64,000 nt of DNA from Fluviibacter sp039805725. Its GTDB lineage: Bacteria; Pseudomonadota; Gammaproteobacteria; Burkholderiales; Rhodocyclaceae. The DNA is taken from positions 9,329 to 73,328 of the forward strand of contig JBDLTT010000051.1 of NCBI GenBank assembly GCA_039805725.1, given 5' to 3'. The notes under the pieces are model-generated. The model made no database searches. It saw nothing but the letters and a program-made list of their open reading frames with translations, and had not been told where the DNA came from. The translations under genes and the position numbers were made by a program. Shown here piece by piece: positions 18,138-26,764 of this stretch; within the stretch, counting starts at the first letter, position 1, and each line of letters begins with the position of its first letter.

Positions 18138-19696
18138 AACATCCACGGTTATTCATCGCCATTTGTGCGGCCTCGACTGTGCTGTCGGGCTGTAACGTCG
18201 GACCGGATTACAAGCGCCCGGACGCACCGATGACGGAAACCTTCAAGCCGACCCCCGAGTGGAAGATCGCTCAGCCAGAAGACGATGTGTCGAAGGGGGC
18301 GTGGTGGCAGATTTATCGCGACCCGGTTCTGGATAGCCTGATGTCGGAAGTCGTCATCAATAACCAGAATGTTGCGTTGTATGTCGCACGGGTGCGTCAG
18401 GCACAGGCGTTGGTTAGCGGCGCCAATGCGGCGCGATATCCGTCAATCGGATTTACCGGACAGGGCGGTCGCCAAGCCTCGGGGACCGGCACAGGCAATC
18501 TGGTCAACCCGGATGGCACGATCAACGATGGCGCTCTCACCAACATGGTGAATTTCCAGCTGGGTGTCAACTGGGATTCGGACGTCTGGGGCAAACTGCG
18601 CCGGAATGTGGAATCGAAGGATGCCAGTCTGGTGGCCAGCGTGGCCGATCTGGAGAACGCCAAGCTGTCGATGCAGGTTCAATTGGCGCAGTCCTATTTC
18701 ACGATCCGCTCGCTGGACTCGCTGAAGGTGTTGTATCAAAACACGACCAAACAGAACAAGCGATCCGTCGATATTACGCGTAATGCCTTCGAGGTTGGTG
18801 TCAAAGCGCGTCAGGATCTGATCAACGCCGGCGTGCAGTACAAGAGCGTCGAGGCGCAATTGATCGACGTCGATAAAGACCGCGCCGCGCAGGAGGCGAT
18901 TATCGCCACGTTGATCGGTAAGCCCGCCTCAAGCTTCACAGTCGCTTTTAACCCGCTGCCGGGGCGTGCCAACATTACCGTGCCGGTTGTGCCGCCGGGA
19001 TTGCCAGCAGACTTACTCGAACGCCGGCCAGACATCGCCGCCGCCGAGCGGCGTATGGCCATGGCCAATGCCCAGATCGGCTATCAGATGGCGGCATTCT
19101 TCCCCAGCCTGACGCTGAACCCCTCCGGTTTGCCAGGCAACAATCTGGGTTATTACGGCACGAGCTTCGCCAATCTGTTTACGGCGCCATTTCTGTTCTG
19201 GGGGGTTGGCCCCAGCATTGCGCTGACCTTGCTGGACTTTGGCGCACGATCGGCCAATGTGGAGCAGGCTCGGGGTGTCTATGACGAAAATGTGGCTTCT
19301 TATCGTCAGACCGTACTCACCGCACTTCAGGAAGTAGAAACCCAGCTGGCGGCATTACGCGTCCTTGAAAAGGAAGCCTCGGTGCAGGACGAAGCCGCCG
19401 ATCTGGCGGAACGCGGTGTGATGATCGCGTTAAACCGTTATCAGGCCGGAATTGCCGGCTATACCGATGTGGTGGTTGCCGTGAACCAGGCGTTGGCCAA
19501 CCAGCAGAAGTCCATCCAGATTGCACAACTACGACTCAATGCCAGCGTACTTCTGGTCAAAGCGCTTGGGGGCGGCTGGGACAAGAAACCCGCACCCACC
19601 AGCAGCAACGCAAAGAGCTCAACGCTTTCTCAGGGACAGACCGAGCAGGATCATCAGAACAAGCAGTCCAATCAGGGACCAGGCGGGGAGGGATAG
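18134..19696 (+). CDS. NodT-family outer-membrane efflux lipoprotein
   Basis: A 520-residue outer-membrane factor closing the mdtABC-type operon. The signal peptide ends in a lipobox (TVLSGC, Cys20), followed by the NodT opening NVGPDYKRPDAP. OEP coiled-coil motifs include LLERRPDIAAAERRMAMANA. The protein is longer than needed. The normal fold ends near LVKALGGGWD, and the last 30 or so residues are hydrophilic, low in complexity and encoded antisense to dsbB. It would form the outer-membrane exit for the MdtABC-like pump. Confidence 0.92.
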   Translation: MKHPRLFIAICAASTVLSGCNVGPDYKRPDAPMTETFKPTPEWKIAQPEDDVSKGAWWQIYRDPVLDSLMSEVVINNQNVALYVARVRQAQALVSGANAARYPSIGFTGQGGRQASGTGTGNLVNPDGTINDGALTNMVNFQLGVNWDSDVWGKLRRNVESKDASLVASVADLENAKLSMQVQLAQSYFTIRSLDSLKVLYQNTTKQNKRSVDITRNAFEVGVKARQDLINAGVQYKSVEAQLIDVDKDRAAQEAIIATLIGKPASSFTVAFNPLPGRANITVPVVPPGLPADLLERRPDIAAAERRMAMANAQIGYQMAAFFPSLTLNPSGLPGNNLGYYGTSFANLFTAPFLFWGVGPSIALTLLDFGARSANVEQARGVYDENVASYRQTVLTALQEVETQLAALRVLEKEASVQDEAADLAERGVMIALNRYQAGIAGYTDVVVAVNQALANQQKSIQIAQLRLNASVLLVKALGGGWDKKPAPTSSNAKSSTLSQGQTEQDHQNKQSNQGPGGEG

Positions 19697-20116
19697 GCCG
19701 AGGAGGGGCGGAATAGGGGCGCTGCACAGTCCCGATGCCACAAAGACCTCCGGCAACCATTGTGCCGTGGGCAAGCCGTTCAGAAACAGCTCGACCGGAT
19801 CCCGGCCACACAAGACTTCAGGATGCGCCATCACCCAGAGATTGCGGATCGCTGCGCCAATACCTATCAAGGTGCCGACGATCCCCAGTGCTACCAGCAC
19901 GACCCGAATCAAACGGAACGGCAAAGCCCAGGCAAAAAATGCACAAAACCCTGCAATAACAAAGGCATAACGCTGAATGATGCACATCGTACAAGGTTGC
20001 AAACCACGACCGAACTGCATAAACAACGCGGCCGCCATGGCCAGCGCTGCGCCCAGCATCACTAGCAGATAACAAATCCGGGGACTCAAACCAGCCGTTC
20101 TTTGATAAGCATTCAT
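19619..20116 (-). CDS. dsbB: Disulfide bond formation protein DsbB
   Basis: A 165-residue four-TM inner-membrane protein that reoxidises DsbA and passes electrons to quinone. The first periplasmic loop has the CTMC active site (LQPCTMCIIQRYAF). The second loop has the partner cysteines (EVLCGRDP and SGLCSAPIP). The last 26 codons overlap the convergent outer-membrane factor gene by 78 bp. It may be transcribed from the short gap shared with the divergent rluA gene. Confidence 0.96.
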   Translation of the reverse strand: MNAYQRTAGLSPRICYLLVMLGAALAMAAALFMQFGRGLQPCTMCIIQRYAFVIAGFCAFFAWALPFRLIRVVLVALGIVGTLIGIGAAIRNLWVMAHPEVLCGRDPVELFLNGLPTAQWLPEVFVASGLCSAPIPPLLGLSLPAWSLIGLLVLMILLGLSLRKR

Positions 20117-20132
20117 CAGTACATGTTAACCC

Positions 20133-20759
20133 ATGCCTCAGATTATTTTTCTTGATGACTCCTTACTGGTGATCTGTAAACCCCCCGGTTTGCTCTCCCA
20201 ACCCGGACGGCGTCCCGAGAAATGGGACAGCGTGATCACACGACTTAAGCCGCAGTACCCGGATGCGGTCGTCGTTCATCGGCTGGACGAGCCAACATCG
20301 GGACTGATGATGCTGGCCCGTGGCCAGGCCATGAGTAGCGGCCTGAGCAAGGCCTTCCGGGAACGACGGGTCAACAAGCGTTACGTCGCCATCGTTAACG
20401 GGGTAATGGCAAATGACCAAGGCAGCATCGATTTTCCGCTCATTGCCGATTGGCCAAACCGCCCACGCCAGAAAATCGACTTCGAGACGGGTAAGCCGTC
20501 GCTGACGCATTATCGGGTGCTTGAACACAATCTTTCAGAGAACTGGACGCGGGTCGATCTGGAACCCTATACGGGACGGTCACATCAATTGCGTCTGCAT
20601 CTGATGGCACTTGGACATCCAATCCTGGGGGATCCGTTGTATGCCGATCCACAAACCTTTGTCCGGGCACCGCGCATGACGCTCCATGCGGCGCACCTGG
20701 ACCTGGATCATCCATTGACCGGAGCAAAGCTGTCTTTTGACTCGCCAGTGCCTTTCTAG
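20133..20759 (+). CDS. rluA: Pseudouridine synthase RluA (23S rRNA U746 / tRNA U32)
   Basis: A 208-residue RluA-type synthase without an S4 domain. The catalytic aspartate lies in VVHRLDEPTSGLMM. The blocks FPLIADWPNRPRQKIDFETG and YTGRSHQLRLHLMALGHPIL follow E. coli RluA closely, so the dual-specificity enzyme RluA is more likely than RluC or RluD. It runs divergently from dsbB with a 16-bp gap. Confidence 0.92.
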   Translation: MPQIIFLDDSLLVICKPPGLLSQPGRRPEKWDSVITRLKPQYPDAVVVHRLDEPTSGLMMLARGQAMSSGLSKAFRERRVNKRYVAIVNGVMANDQGSIDFPLIADWPNRPRQKIDFETGKPSLTHYRVLEHNLSENWTRVDLEPYTGRSHQLRLHLMALGHPILGDPLYADPQTFVRAPRMTLHAAHLDLDHPLTGAKLSFDSPVPF

Positions 20760-20786
20760 CCCCTGCGCTGATCTGCTTGTTTTGCG

Positions 20787-20802
20787 CATAATTTATATTA
20801 TG
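20787..20802. other. AT-rich palindrome between convergent genes
   Basis: CATAAT-TTAT-ATTATG is a perfect 6-bp inverted repeat around four bases, flanked by TTTT and AAAA. It lies 28 bp past the rluA stop and could act as a weak transcription end for rluA. No gene start is near enough to make it an operator. Confidence 0.35.
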
Positions 20803-20820
20803 TAAAACTAAGGATGGATT

Positions 20821-20849
20821 AAAAAGGAGGCGCCGCAATCAGCCCCTCC
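20821..20849 (-). terminator. Rho-independent terminator of the small lipoprotein gene
   Basis: On the minus strand a stem GGAGG...CCTCC, extended by a GC pair after one mismatch, is followed by TTTTT. It starts 23 bp past the stop codon of the lipoprotein gene. Confidence 0.65.
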
Positions 20850-20872
20850 CTTTGGGCAGAACAACACGAAAC

Positions 20873-21172
20873 TTAACGATCGGGCGCAACGCAGCTAAAG
20901 GTCATTTTGAACATGTCCCGTCGAATCGTCGGATCCTGAGGTTGATCGAAGGTCTTCACTTTCACTTGCTGCTGATTCTGGTTGCAGTAATCTCGAGCCG
21001 CAACGTTGAGATCGTCAATCGCCGGGTCCGGAATGTGTTCGGCCGCCGCCTGGGTCGGCTGACTCTTTTCAGACACCGCATAGAGATTGTCGCCATTCTT
21101 GGTCACACTCGGACCACCACAACCGGCCAGTAAGACCACCAGGACCGCTGGATAAAGAAATCGATTAGTCAT
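20873..21172 (-). CDS. Small putative lipoprotein of unknown function
   Basis: A 99-residue protein from the ATG at 21170-21172, which has an AAGGG ribosome-binding site; a start six codons upstream is less likely. The signal peptide ends in the lipobox VLLAGC, giving a mature lipoprotein with Asn/Gln-rich and Asp-rich segments and two further cysteines (RDYCNQ, TFSCVAP). I do not recognise a family. It lies 50 bp past the terminator of tRNA-Gly, so it may depend on readthrough or on a promoter I could not identify. Confidence 0.75.
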   Translation of the reverse strand: MTNRFLYPAVLVVLLAGCGGPSVTKNGDNLYAVSEKSQPTQAAAEHIPDPAIDDLNVAARDYCNQNQQQVKVKTFDQPQDPTIRRDMFKMTFSCVAPDR

Positions 21173-21224
21173 CGCCGACCCTTCCCTCAAATTCTCATGG
21201 AAGCCAGAAGGGTATCAGAAATGA

Positions 21225-21250
21225 CAAAGGCCAGTACCGGAGTACTGGCC
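21225..21250 (-). terminator. Terminator of tRNA-Gly
   Basis: On the minus strand GGCCAGTAC pairs perfectly with GTACTGGCC around a 4-nt loop, followed by TTTGTCATTT. It starts 9 nt past the tRNA CCA end. The T-run is interrupted, so some readthrough into the lipoprotein gene is possible. Confidence 0.75.
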
Positions 21251-21258
21251 TGATCTTT

Positions 21259-21334
21259 TGGAGCGGCAGAAGAGTCTCGAACTCTCGACCTATACCTTGG
21301 CAAGGTATCGCTCTACCAACTGAGCTACTGCCGC
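21259..21334 (-). tRNA. tRNA-Gly (anticodon GCC)
   Basis: A 76-nt cloverleaf with encoded CCA: acceptor GCGGCAG/CTGCCGC, D-arm AGCTCAGTTGGTAGAGC, anticodon loop TTGCCAA and T-arm AGTTCGAGACT. It follows pgsA on the same strand, the same order as uvrC-pgsA-glyW in E. coli. Confidence 0.97.
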
Positions 21335-21346
21335 GAACAGGTCAAA

Positions 21347-21375
21347 ATTATATAGAGACTCGGGTGTCAGGTCAA
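21347..21375 (-). promoter_or_regulatory. Sigma-70 promoter of tRNA-Gly
   Basis: On the minus strand a -35 TTGACC (21370-21375) and a perfect -10 TATAAT (21347-21352) are 17 bp apart, with transcription starting just before the tRNA 5' end. Confidence 0.88.
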
Positions 21376-21402
21376 GCAAACCCCGGCTCCAATATTCCGG
21401 CC

Positions 21403-21969
21403 TTAACTGCCGTCTTTCAGATCCGGCCAGGCCACGTACAGGTAATAGGCCATGGACCAGAGCGTCAGAATCGCCGCCACCCAGATCAGCAAGGTGCCCC
21501 AGAATATCATGTCCAGACCAGCCACGACGCCACCATCCAGCAACATCGGTATTGCCGTTAATTGCGCTGTGGTCTTGAGTTTGCCAATCATGTTGACGGC
21601 GACGCTCTTCCGTTTGCCCATGGTCGCCATCCATTCGCGTAAGGCCGAGATGGTGATTTCACGTCCGATAATGATGATCGTCACCAGCTCGCTAACCCGC
21701 CCATCGGCAACCAGCAGCACAAGCGCTGTCGAAACGATGAGTTTATCGGCGACCGGATCGAGAAAGGCGCCGAAATTGGAGGTCTGGTTCCATTTGCGCG
21801 CCAGGTAGCCATCCAGCCAATCCGTCACGGCGGCAATGATAAAGAGGCAAGCCGAGATTTGATTGCGTGTCCCCTCGTCAACGGGTAGCACGCCGGGCAC
21901 AAAGGCCAGAATCAGCAAGGGAATACAGGCAATACGTGCCCAGGTCAGAAACAGCGGCAGGTTCATCAT
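21403..21969 (-). CDS. pgsA: CDP-diacylglycerol--glycerol-3-phosphate 3-phosphatidyltransferase
   Basis: A 188-residue membrane enzyme making phosphatidylglycerol phosphate, the committed step to phosphatidylglycerol and cardiolipin. The CDP-alcohol phosphotransferase motif D-x2-DG-x2-AR-x8-G-x3-D-x3-D is intact in DWLDGYLARKWN followed by FGAFLDPVAD. Four or more hydrophobic segments are present. It follows uvrC by 11 bp, as in many gammaproteobacteria. Confidence 0.96.
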   Translation of the reverse strand: MMNLPLFLTWARIACIPLLILAFVPGVLPVDEGTRNQISACLFIIAAVTDWLDGYLARKWNQTSNFGAFLDPVADKLIVSTALVLLVADGRVSELVTIIIIGREITISALREWMATMGKRKSVAVNMIGKLKTTAQLTAIPMLLDGGVVAGLDMIFWGTLLIWVAAILTLWSMAYYLYVAWPDLKDGS

Positions 21970-21980
21970 GGTCGTTATTA

Positions 21981-23825
21981 TCAGCGATCTTGCAGCGCCG
22001 CGTGTATTCTTTGTGCCAATTCTTCGCTCATGCCGGGCACAGCGGCAATGGCCTCGATGCTCGCAACCTGAATAGCCGAAACACTGCCAAAGCAGGTCAT
22101 AAGCGCCTTACGGCGCTTGGGCCCGATCCCGGCAATGTCATCAAGTCGAGAGGCAATCCGCGCCTTCTGGCGCCGACCGCGGTGCCCCGTCAACGCAAAG
22201 CGGTGCGCCTCGTCCCGAATTTCCTGCACCAGATGCAGGCCGGGGTCATCCGGATCCAAGTGAAGCGGTTCGCGGCCATCGGCAAACACCAGTGATTCCA
22301 GCCCGGGCTTTCGCCCCAACCCTTTGGCCACGCCAACCAGCGGCATATCGGCCAGACCCAGTTCGGTCAGCGCTTCCGAAGCCTTGGCCACCTGCCCTTT
22401 GCCACCATCGATCAGCAGCAGATCGGGCCGCACCGCTTCCACACCCTGCTCATTGGGTTTGTAGCGCCGGTACACCGCCTGGTGAATCGCCGCGTAATCA
22501 TCGCCGGGGGTGATGTCGGTGATATTGAAGCGCCGGTACGCCGAGCGTCGCATCCCACCCCCCTCCTTTTCGTCACTGACCCAGACCACGCAACTGGCCA
22601 CCGCAGCTTCACCCTGTGTATGACTGATGTCGAAACATTCAATGCGGTTCAATTGATCAATCGCTGTGCCCGCGTTTTGCAAGGCTGTGAGCAAAGCGGC
22701 CTGACGTTTACCCTGCAGGCTCTGCATCTGGCGCCGTTGCGTCAGTGCCAGGCCGGCATTATTCATGGCGAGTTCTACCCAGGCCTTATGCTGGGTGTAA
22801 TGCGGCAGATCCATCGGCAACGGCCGTCCAAGTACACCCGCCATAGTCTCGACCACGGCCTCATCGACCGGCACATTGACTAGCACCCTGCCCGGTGCCG
22901 GATGCACTGCATAATGCGCTTCGATAAATGCCGACAGCACTTCGCTCAGGGTAGCCTGTTCCAGTTGATTCGCGTTCTGCGGAAATTGCGGTCGGTCGCC
23001 CAGATGTCGCCCACCACGTACCATGGCGAGATTCACACAGAGACTACCGCCCTGCTCTGCGGCCACGATGATGTCGATGTCCTCGGCCTGATGACTATCC
23101 ATGATCTGGGTATCACGCGCACGATGCAGCGCCTGAATCTGATCGCGGAACGATGCCGCCTGTTCGAAAGCCAACTGTTCCGCGGCTTGCTCCATCAACC
23201 CGGTCAATCGCTGGATGATTTCCTGATGCCGGCCTTGCACGAACATCGAAGCCGCACGAACGTCTTCGGCGTAATCCGTTTCACTAATCAGTCCCACGCA
23301 CGGACCGGAGCAGCGTTTGATCTGATACAGCAGACAGGGCCGGGTTCGGTTATTGAATACCGAGGCTTCACAGGAGCGTAACCGGAATATCTTCTGCAGG
23401 AGATGCACGGCTTCACGTACCGACCATGCGTTGGGGTAAGGTCCGAAATAATCCGCATTGGGCGAGAGCGAACCCCGATGCAGGCCGATCATGGGCCAGG
23501 TCTCACGCGTTAGTCGGATATAGGGATACGACTTATCGTCGCGAAACAGAATGTTGTACTTGGGCGCCAGTTGCTTGATCAGGTGGTTTTCCAGCAATAA
23601 CGCTTCGGACTCGGATGGCGTGGGCGTCACCTCTAGCTGTGCCACCTTGCGCACCATCAACGCGATACGGGGGCTGCCCAGAGTCTTGGCAAAGTACGAG
23701 GAAACCCGGCTCTTCAAATTACGGGCTTTGCCAACGTAGAGTACCTGACCATCCGCGGCAAGAAAGCGGTAGACCCCCGGCCGTTCAGGCAGCGTCCGTA
23801 CCTGATCCTGCAGGGGGTGGTTCAT
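21981..23825 (-). CDS. uvrC: Excinuclease ABC subunit C
   Basis: A 614-residue nucleotide-excision nuclease that makes both incisions around a lesion held by UvrB. The N-terminal GIY-YIG domain begins GVYRFLAADGQVLYVGKARN. A UvrB-binding UVR helix pair lies around residues 205-240, the RNase H-like domain has CFDISHTQGE and LLIDGGKGQ, and a helix-hairpin-helix pair closes the protein (LDDIAGIGPKRRKALM). uvrB lies about 27 kb away in the same window. Confidence 0.97.
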   Translation of the reverse strand: MNHPLQDQVRTLPERPGVYRFLAADGQVLYVGKARNLKSRVSSYFAKTLGSPRIALMVRKVAQLEVTPTPSESEALLLENHLIKQLAPKYNILFRDDKSYPYIRLTRETWPMIGLHRGSLSPNADYFGPYPNAWSVREAVHLLQKIFRLRSCEASVFNNRTRPCLLYQIKRCSGPCVGLISETDYAEDVRAASMFVQGRHQEIIQRLTGLMEQAAEQLAFEQAASFRDQIQALHRARDTQIMDSHQAEDIDIIVAAEQGGSLCVNLAMVRGGRHLGDRPQFPQNANQLEQATLSEVLSAFIEAHYAVHPAPGRVLVNVPVDEAVVETMAGVLGRPLPMDLPHYTQHKAWVELAMNNAGLALTQRRQMQSLQGKRQAALLTALQNAGTAIDQLNRIECFDISHTQGEAAVASCVVWVSDEKEGGGMRRSAYRRFNITDITPGDDYAAIHQAVYRRYKPNEQGVEAVRPDLLLIDGGKGQVAKASEALTELGLADMPLVGVAKGLGRKPGLESLVFADGREPLHLDPDDPGLHLVQEIRDEAHRFALTGHRGRRQKARIASRLDDIAGIGPKRRKALMTCFGSVSAIQVASIEAIAAVPGMSEELAQRIHAALQDR

Positions 23826-23831
23826 GGCGGT

Positions 23832-24863
23832 TTAGAGCGCCTGAATCAGTTTGAGCGCGGCCTGGTAATCCGGGTGTGCATCAAGCTGCGCGCGGGTTAG
23901 CGGACGATTCGTGCCGAGGCCTGGTTCACCCAGCAGATTCTGAATACGTGCGGTGCGCTTCGGCTGCGCCTGTGGTTTCCATTCGGCGATCAGTTGATCC
24001 ACAAAATCCGGCTTGTTACAAACAAGCAATACATCACAGCCGGCATCCCAGGCAGCATTAGCACGATCGATGATATTGCCCGCCACGCTGGCGCCTTCCA
24101 TCGAGAGATCATCGCTGAAAATAATGCCGTCGAATTGACATTCGAGACGTAGTTTTTCCAGCCAGCGCGGCGAAAAGCCGGCAGGACGTTCATCAAGCAC
24201 CGGGTAAATCACGTGCGCCGGCATCACGGCATCAAGCGACAGTTCGTGATATGGCTGCATATCGGTCTCGATTTCGGCCATGCTGCGCTCGTCGACGGGA
24301 ATCGCCACGTGTGAATCGGCCTCGACCCACCCATGACCGGGAAAGTGTTTGCCGCACGACCCCATGCCACCCTTGCTCAAACCACGGATCAGCGCCGCAG
24401 CCAGGCGTGACACGATTTGCGGATCCTTGGAAAAACTGCGATCGCCAATAACGCCACTGCGCCCCCAATCCAGATCCAGCACCGGGGTAAATGAAAAGTC
24501 CACGCCATGGGCACGCAGTTCAGCCGCCAGCACCAGACCCACGGCTTCAGCAGCATTCTCGGCGGCGATCTTGTCCTTTGCAAACAACTCCCCCAGGGCG
24601 CGCATTGCAGGGAGGCGTGTAAACCCCTCACGGAAGCGTTGCACCCTGCCCCCTTCGTGATCCACCGTAATCGGCAATGGCGGATTACGCAGTTGAGCGA
24701 TTTCCTGCGTCAGAGCCGATAATTGAACCGGAGTCTTGTAGTTACGCGAAAAGAGAATGACGCCGCCAACCAGCGGATGCGTCAAGCGACGCTTATCGGC
24801 CTCGGTGAGGGTTAGCCCCTCGACGTCAATCATCAATGGGCCATAAGTAATCTGACTATTCAT
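23832..24863 (-). CDS. nagZ: Beta-N-acetylglucosaminidase NagZ
   Basis: A cytoplasmic family-3 glycosidase of 343 residues that removes GlcNAc from anhydromuropeptides in peptidoglycan recycling. KHFPGHGWVEADSH carries the catalytic Asp-His dyad of the family, and the nucleophile Asp lies in FSDDLSMEGA. The reading frame is open for 29 more codons upstream, but the ATG at 24861-24863 overlaps the acpS stop (ATGA) and gives the normal N-terminus (QITYGPLMIDVEGLTLT). Confidence 0.95.
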   Translation of the reverse strand: MNSQITYGPLMIDVEGLTLTEADKRRLTHPLVGGVILFSRNYKTPVQLSALTQEIAQLRNPPLPITVDHEGGRVQRFREGFTRLPAMRALGELFAKDKIAAENAAEAVGLVLAAELRAHGVDFSFTPVLDLDWGRSGVIGDRSFSKDPQIVSRLAAALIRGLSKGGMGSCGKHFPGHGWVEADSHVAIPVDERSMAEIETDMQPYHELSLDAVMPAHVIYPVLDERPAGFSPRWLEKLRLECQFDGIIFSDDLSMEGASVAGNIIDRANAAWDAGCDVLLVCNKPDFVDQLIAEWKPQAQPKRTARIQNLLGEPGLGTNRPLTRAQLDAHPDYQAALKLIQAL

Positions 24864-25237
24864 AGACGCTCCACAACAACAAAGGCAAGCGCATGATCCA
24901 CTTCGTCGGAAATCGACAAATGAATCTGCAGGGAACGCTGGCGTATCCAATCCTCCAGCGCGGCATCAAAAATGAAAAAAGGTTTACCCAGCGCATCGTG
25001 GCGGACACGCATGGCCGGTAATAATACGGGCGCGCGCAAACCGGTGCCCAAGGCTTTGGCCAGCGCCTCTTTGGCGGCAAAGCGTTTGGCCACGAAGCGT
25101 TCGCGGGATGGCGCAGCATCGGCTTCTGCGACCTCATCGGGATGGAGTAGATGCTGGGCGCCACGATCGGGATGGCGCGCCAGAAGCTGTCCAATTCGTT
25201 GAACAGAAACCATGTCGGTGCCGATACCGAAAATCAT
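24860..25237 (-). CDS. acpS: Holo-[acyl-carrier-protein] synthase
   Basis: A 125-residue 4'-phosphopantetheinyl transferase that activates AcpP, whose gene lies 12 kb away. It has the two family motifs, GIGTDMVSVQRI at the N-terminus and RFAAKEALAKALG near residue 52, holding the metal-binding Asp and Glu. It follows pdxJ by 16 bp, the usual gammaproteobacterial order. Confidence 0.96.
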   Translation of the reverse strand: MIFGIGTDMVSVQRIGQLLARHPDRGAQHLLHPDEVAEADAAPSRERFVAKRFAAKEALAKALGTGLRAPVLLPAMRVRHDALGKPFFIFDAALEDWIRQRSLQIHLSISDEVDHALAFVVVERL

Positions 25238-25253
25238 CGCGGTTTCAATCTTC

Positions 25254-26006
25254 TCAGCTCAGGCTGACAGCTTCGCGCATGAGGCGCTTCATTTCGGTGA
25301 CGGCCTCGCGCAACCCGACAAATACGGCACGGCTGACGATGGCATGACCAATGTGCAACTCGCGGATACCGGGCAATGCCGCAATTGGCTGAACGTTGTA
25401 ATAGTTGAGCGCATGGCCGGCATTGAAGCGCATGTCTGAGTCGCAAATCCGCTGGCCGGCATCGGCGACGAGCTGCAATTCGGTCTGAACGGCCGGCCGT
25501 TCAATATCACGGCCAGCCGCATGAAATGCATGCGCATAGGGACCCGTGTGCACTTCGCAAACCTGAATCCCGATCTCGCGTGCAGCATCGACCTGCAGCG
25601 GATTGGCATCGATAAACGCGCTGGTCATAATGCCGGCGTCACGCAGACGTGCGACGATTTCGGCAAGATGCTTTTTCTGTCCGACGATATTCAGGCCGCC
25701 TTCGGTGGTCACTTCCTGGCGTCCCTCGGGCACCAGCATGGCCATCTCGGGCTTGAGCGCACAGGCAATCCCGACCATCTCGTCGGTGGCCGCCATTTCC
25801 AGATTCAGTTTGATCTGCGTCAGATCGCGTAGCTTACGCACATCGGCGTCCTGGATATGGCGCCGGTCTTCGCGCAGATGAACGGTAATGCCATCCGCGC
25901 CCCCCAGATGCGCTTCCACCGCGGCCCAGACCGGATCCGGCTCATAGGTGCGACGCGCCTGACGGAGCGTGGCAACGTGATCAATATTTACACCGAGTTC
26001 AATCAT
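25254..26006 (-). CDS. pdxJ: Pyridoxine 5'-phosphate synthase
   Basis: A 250-residue TIM-barrel enzyme of the DXP-dependent vitamin B6 pathway, condensing 1-deoxyxylulose 5-phosphate with 3-amino-2-oxopropyl phosphate. Diagnostic blocks are NIDHVATLRQARRT at the N-terminus, DGITVHLREDRRHI and VHTGPYA. It sits 9 bp downstream of recO. Confidence 0.97.
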   Translation of the reverse strand: MIELGVNIDHVATLRQARRTYEPDPVWAAVEAHLGGADGITVHLREDRRHIQDADVRKLRDLTQIKLNLEMAATDEMVGIACALKPEMAMLVPEGRQEVTTEGGLNIVGQKKHLAEIVARLRDAGIMTSAFIDANPLQVDAAREIGIQVCEVHTGPYAHAFHAAGRDIERPAVQTELQLVADAGQRICDSDMRFNAGHALNYYNVQPIAALPGIRELHIGHAIVSRAVFVGLREAVTEMKRLMREAVSLS

Positions 26007-26015
26007 GATTCAAAG

Positions 26016-26744
26016 TTACAGGTCGGTCAGATCTTCAAAAAGACGACGGCTGTGTAGCTGTCGCCCGTTCAGGTAAAACGCCATCAGACTCCGCATCAGC
26101 TGTTTGCTTTCTGCGAGGCTGACCGGATCGCCAAACGACTCGGCGTCCATATCCAGCAATGTTTTGCCGCTTATTGTACCGGCGACGGAAGAATCAGCGA
26201 CTACCCGAGGGCCCGATTCCATTTCGTACAAATAGCGGCACTGCGGTCGAATAGCCTCACCCGAGGTGTCATGCGACAGCATTAGTCCATAACCCAGTTC
26301 ACCCAAGAGACACTTTTCGAAGCTGCGCAGACAAGCTGAAAAAAACGCCGCATCCGGCCCCGTGGATGCTGTCAGTGCCACCAGGGTTTTGCTGTAATGG
26401 TCAAAGACCTGCTCGTGCGCATCTTCTCGCGGCAAGAGATTGAGCAGCAATTCGTTCAAGTAATACCCGCATAATAAGGCGCGGCCCTGAAGCAGCGGCT
26501 GCCCGCCCTGCCACTCGGCATGGTGCAAGGTCACAACCTCCCCTTTGCCACTCCAGGTCATCTCCAGTGGCTGGAAGGCCATCAGCACTCCCCGCATCGC
26601 AGAACGCGGCCGGCGAACGCCCTTGGCGACGAGAGCGATACGCCCATAATCCCGGGTCATCGCTTCCAGCACCAGGCTGGTCTCTCGGTACGGCCGGGTA
26701 TGCAGCACAAACGCGGCCTGGCGTTCAACCTTGATCGGGCGCAT
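26016..26744 (-). CDS. recO: DNA repair protein RecO
   Basis: A 242-residue recombination mediator that loads RecA with RecR. It has an N-terminal OB-fold (AFVLHTRPYRETSLVLEAMT), the LLCGYYLNELLLNLL helix and a C-terminal helical domain. The zinc-finger cysteines of some RecO proteins are not obvious here. It lies between era and pdxJ, as in E. coli. Confidence 0.94.
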   Translation of the reverse strand: MRPIKVERQAAFVLHTRPYRETSLVLEAMTRDYGRIALVAKGVRRPRSAMRGVLMAFQPLEMTWSGKGEVVTLHHAEWQGGQPLLQGRALLCGYYLNELLLNLLPREDAHEQVFDHYSKTLVALTASTGPDAAFFSACLRSFEKCLLGELGYGLMLSHDTSGEAIRPQCRYLYEMESGPRVVADSSVAGTISGKTLLDMDAESFGDPVSLAESKQLMRSLMAFYLNGRQLHSRRLFEDLTDL

Positions 26745-26764
26745 GGTGTGACTGACCGCGCCGG

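Noticed and set aside
24864..24950. Longer NagZ start with a Cys-rich N-terminus
   Set aside because: The extra 29 codons overlap acpS and match no NagZ; the ATGA overlap supports the shorter form.
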